A DNA stretch of 14,445 bases. Origin: Sulfurimonas sp. UBA6014 (GTDB lineage Bacteria; Campylobacterota; Campylobacteria; Campylobacterales; Sulfurimonadaceae). The position numbers and the translations under genes are program-made. Below, in pieces: positions 13,806 to 14,445 of this stretch. The notes under the pieces are model-generated. The model had not been told where the DNA came from. It ran no database searches and saw only the letters and a program-made list of their open reading frames with translations. Every line of letters begins with the position of its first letter. Position 1 is the first letter of the stretch. Where the stretch lies: positions 47,270 through 61,714 of the forward strand of contig DJAA01000012.1 in the NCBI GenBank assembly GCA_002428085.1, given 5' to 3'.

Positions 13806-14321
13806 TTACGCAATGCTCTCAAAAGCGGCTAAATGAGACTCAGATGCACCCAAAAGTTTCACGTATACGCTATCAAGCATTGCCACTTCAGTCTCTTCGA
13901 TAGTTGCGTACAAATCAGCGATATCTGTCTCTTCGATTGCTATGCCTACAGCTATTGCACTATCTACTCCAACCGAACCTTGTGCCAAAAGTGTATCATA
14001 GAGACTTTGAATTTCAACATTTGAAAATAGACCTACTTCTGTAGAGAGCAAGCTTGTATCAACACCGAGTGTTGCCGCTGTTTTTAGGAGCGTATCATAA
14101 TGTTTTTGCTCAGAATCCGATATTTTATCAAACTGGATAAGCCCAGTTTGCTCAAAAAGCGTATCATAAATATCTCTTGCCATTTTCTCCTCTTCTATCA
14201 TAAAGAGTAAATTACTAACATCCACATCTGCCAAAGGCTCTCCCACTAAAGTGTCAACTTGACAACTATTTTGTAAAGTATCACTTTTTTGGTTTTGTTG
14301 TTTTTGTGCTACATTTTTCAT
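13806..14321 (-). CDS. DUF2202 ferritin-like protein
   Basis: The 171-residue protein matches DUF2202, a ferritin-like four-helix family: FMIEEEKMARDIYDTLFEQT (40-59), then ISDSEQKHYDTLL (67-79) with the ExxH pair Glu71 and His74, AIEETDIADLY (128-138) and GASESHLAAF (158-167). The Glu and His residues are the expected di-metal ligands. It may bind iron or manganese, or act in peroxide defence; family function is not settled. A Gln/Asn-rich tail (1-20) precedes the domain and no signal peptide is seen, so it is probably cytoplasmic. The start ATG has a strong AAAGGAG 7 bases upstream. It converges with the second DUF481 gene. Confidence 0.85.
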   Translation of the reverse strand: MKNVAQKQQNQKSDTLQNSCQVDTLVGEPLADVDVSNLLFMIEEEKMARDIYDTLFEQTGLIQFDKISDSEQKHYDTLLKTAATLGVDTSLLSTEVGLFSNVEIQSLYDTLLAQGSVGVDSAIAVGIAIEETDIADLYATIEETEVAMLDSVYVKLLGASESHLAAFESIA

Positions 14322-14370
14322 TTTGTAACTCCTTTTTTTGTTTTGATAGGAGTATTGTTTCGTATTTGGA

Positions 14371-14390
14371 TTAGCGAAGTGTTAGCGAAG
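14371..14390. repeat. Tandem direct repeat upstream of the DUF2202 gene
   Basis: TTAGCGAAG occurs at 14371-14379 and 14382-14390, an 11-base period, about one helical turn. It lies 50-69 bases upstream of the DUF2202 start. Two half-sites on one face of the helix fit a response-regulator type site, but this is inferred from spacing only. Confidence 0.4.
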
Positions 14391-14416
14391 CGAATATTTT
14401 TACTTAAAAAGTGACC

Positions 14417-14443
14417 TTACGCACTTTTGTAAAAAGAGCGTAA
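14417..14443. repeat. Long inverted repeat at the right edge
   Basis: TTACGCACTTTT (14417-14428) and AAAAGAGCGTAA (14432-14443) pair over 12 positions with one A-A mismatch and a 3-base loop. No T-tract follows on the minus strand (GGTCAC), and on the plus strand the window ends within 2 bases, so a terminator cannot be confirmed. Confidence 0.45.
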
Positions 14444-14445
14444 AA

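Noticed and set aside
1..14445. CRISPR arrays, tRNA or rRNA genes, insertion sequences, phage genes
   Set aside because: No regularly spaced repeats, cloverleaf-like segments, transposase motifs or target-site duplications were seen on reading both strands.

Overview
The window looks like a piece of a Campylobacterota chromosome, probably Sulfurimonas-like. This is inferred from the AT-rich sequence, the tight operons, the TATAAT-type -10 boxes with little recognisable -35, and the protein style. No search was run. It holds 14 genes, one cut by the left edge. There are no RNA genes, insertion sequences, CRISPR arrays or phage genes, and no gene-free stretch longer than about 125 bases.

Bases 1-5434 (minus strand) read as one rightmost-first unit: a PhoX-family (DUF839) exported protein, an overlapping periplasmic diheme c-type cytochrome, and a TonB-dependent outer-membrane receptor that runs off the left edge. 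Divergent from it, 5594-10324 (plus strand) is a six-gene operon with overlapping or nearly abutting genes: DUF3450 coiled-coil protein, TtpC-like long ExbB, short ExbB, ExbD, TonB and an exported TPR protein. This is the gene order of the Vibrio-type TonB2 energy-transduction system. The receptor is the natural client of the TonB machinery. The PhoX-like protein and cytochrome are the unusual partners: together the divergon resembles a dedicated acquisition system that pairs periplasmic substrate processing or redox chemistry with outer-membrane import. The substrate cannot be read from the sequence. The 5435-5593 spacer carries back-to-back candidate promoters and a perfect inverted repeat over the likely start point of the phoX-side transcript.

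Bases 10325-12968 hold small housekeeping or stress genes on the plus strand: a 64-residue BFD-like [2Fe-2S] protein, a short rhodanese-like protein, a DUF309 protein, an MscS-type mechanosensitive channel and a DUF481 outer-membrane protein. A second, divergent DUF481 gene (13030-13767) follows after a terminator and seems to be made from a leaderless mRNA. The MscS-DUF481-DUF481 run suggests an envelope or osmotic-stress cluster. On the minus strand, 13806-14321 encodes a DUF2202 ferritin-like protein, with a direct repeat and a long hairpin upstream of it at the right edge.

The regulatory DNA is notable. Several -10 boxes (before the BFD-like, rhodanese-like and mscS genes) lie inside inverted repeats. 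The one before the rhodanese-like gene is in an 18-bp hairpin that would also hide the ribosome binding site in read-through RNA but not in RNA started at the internal promoter.
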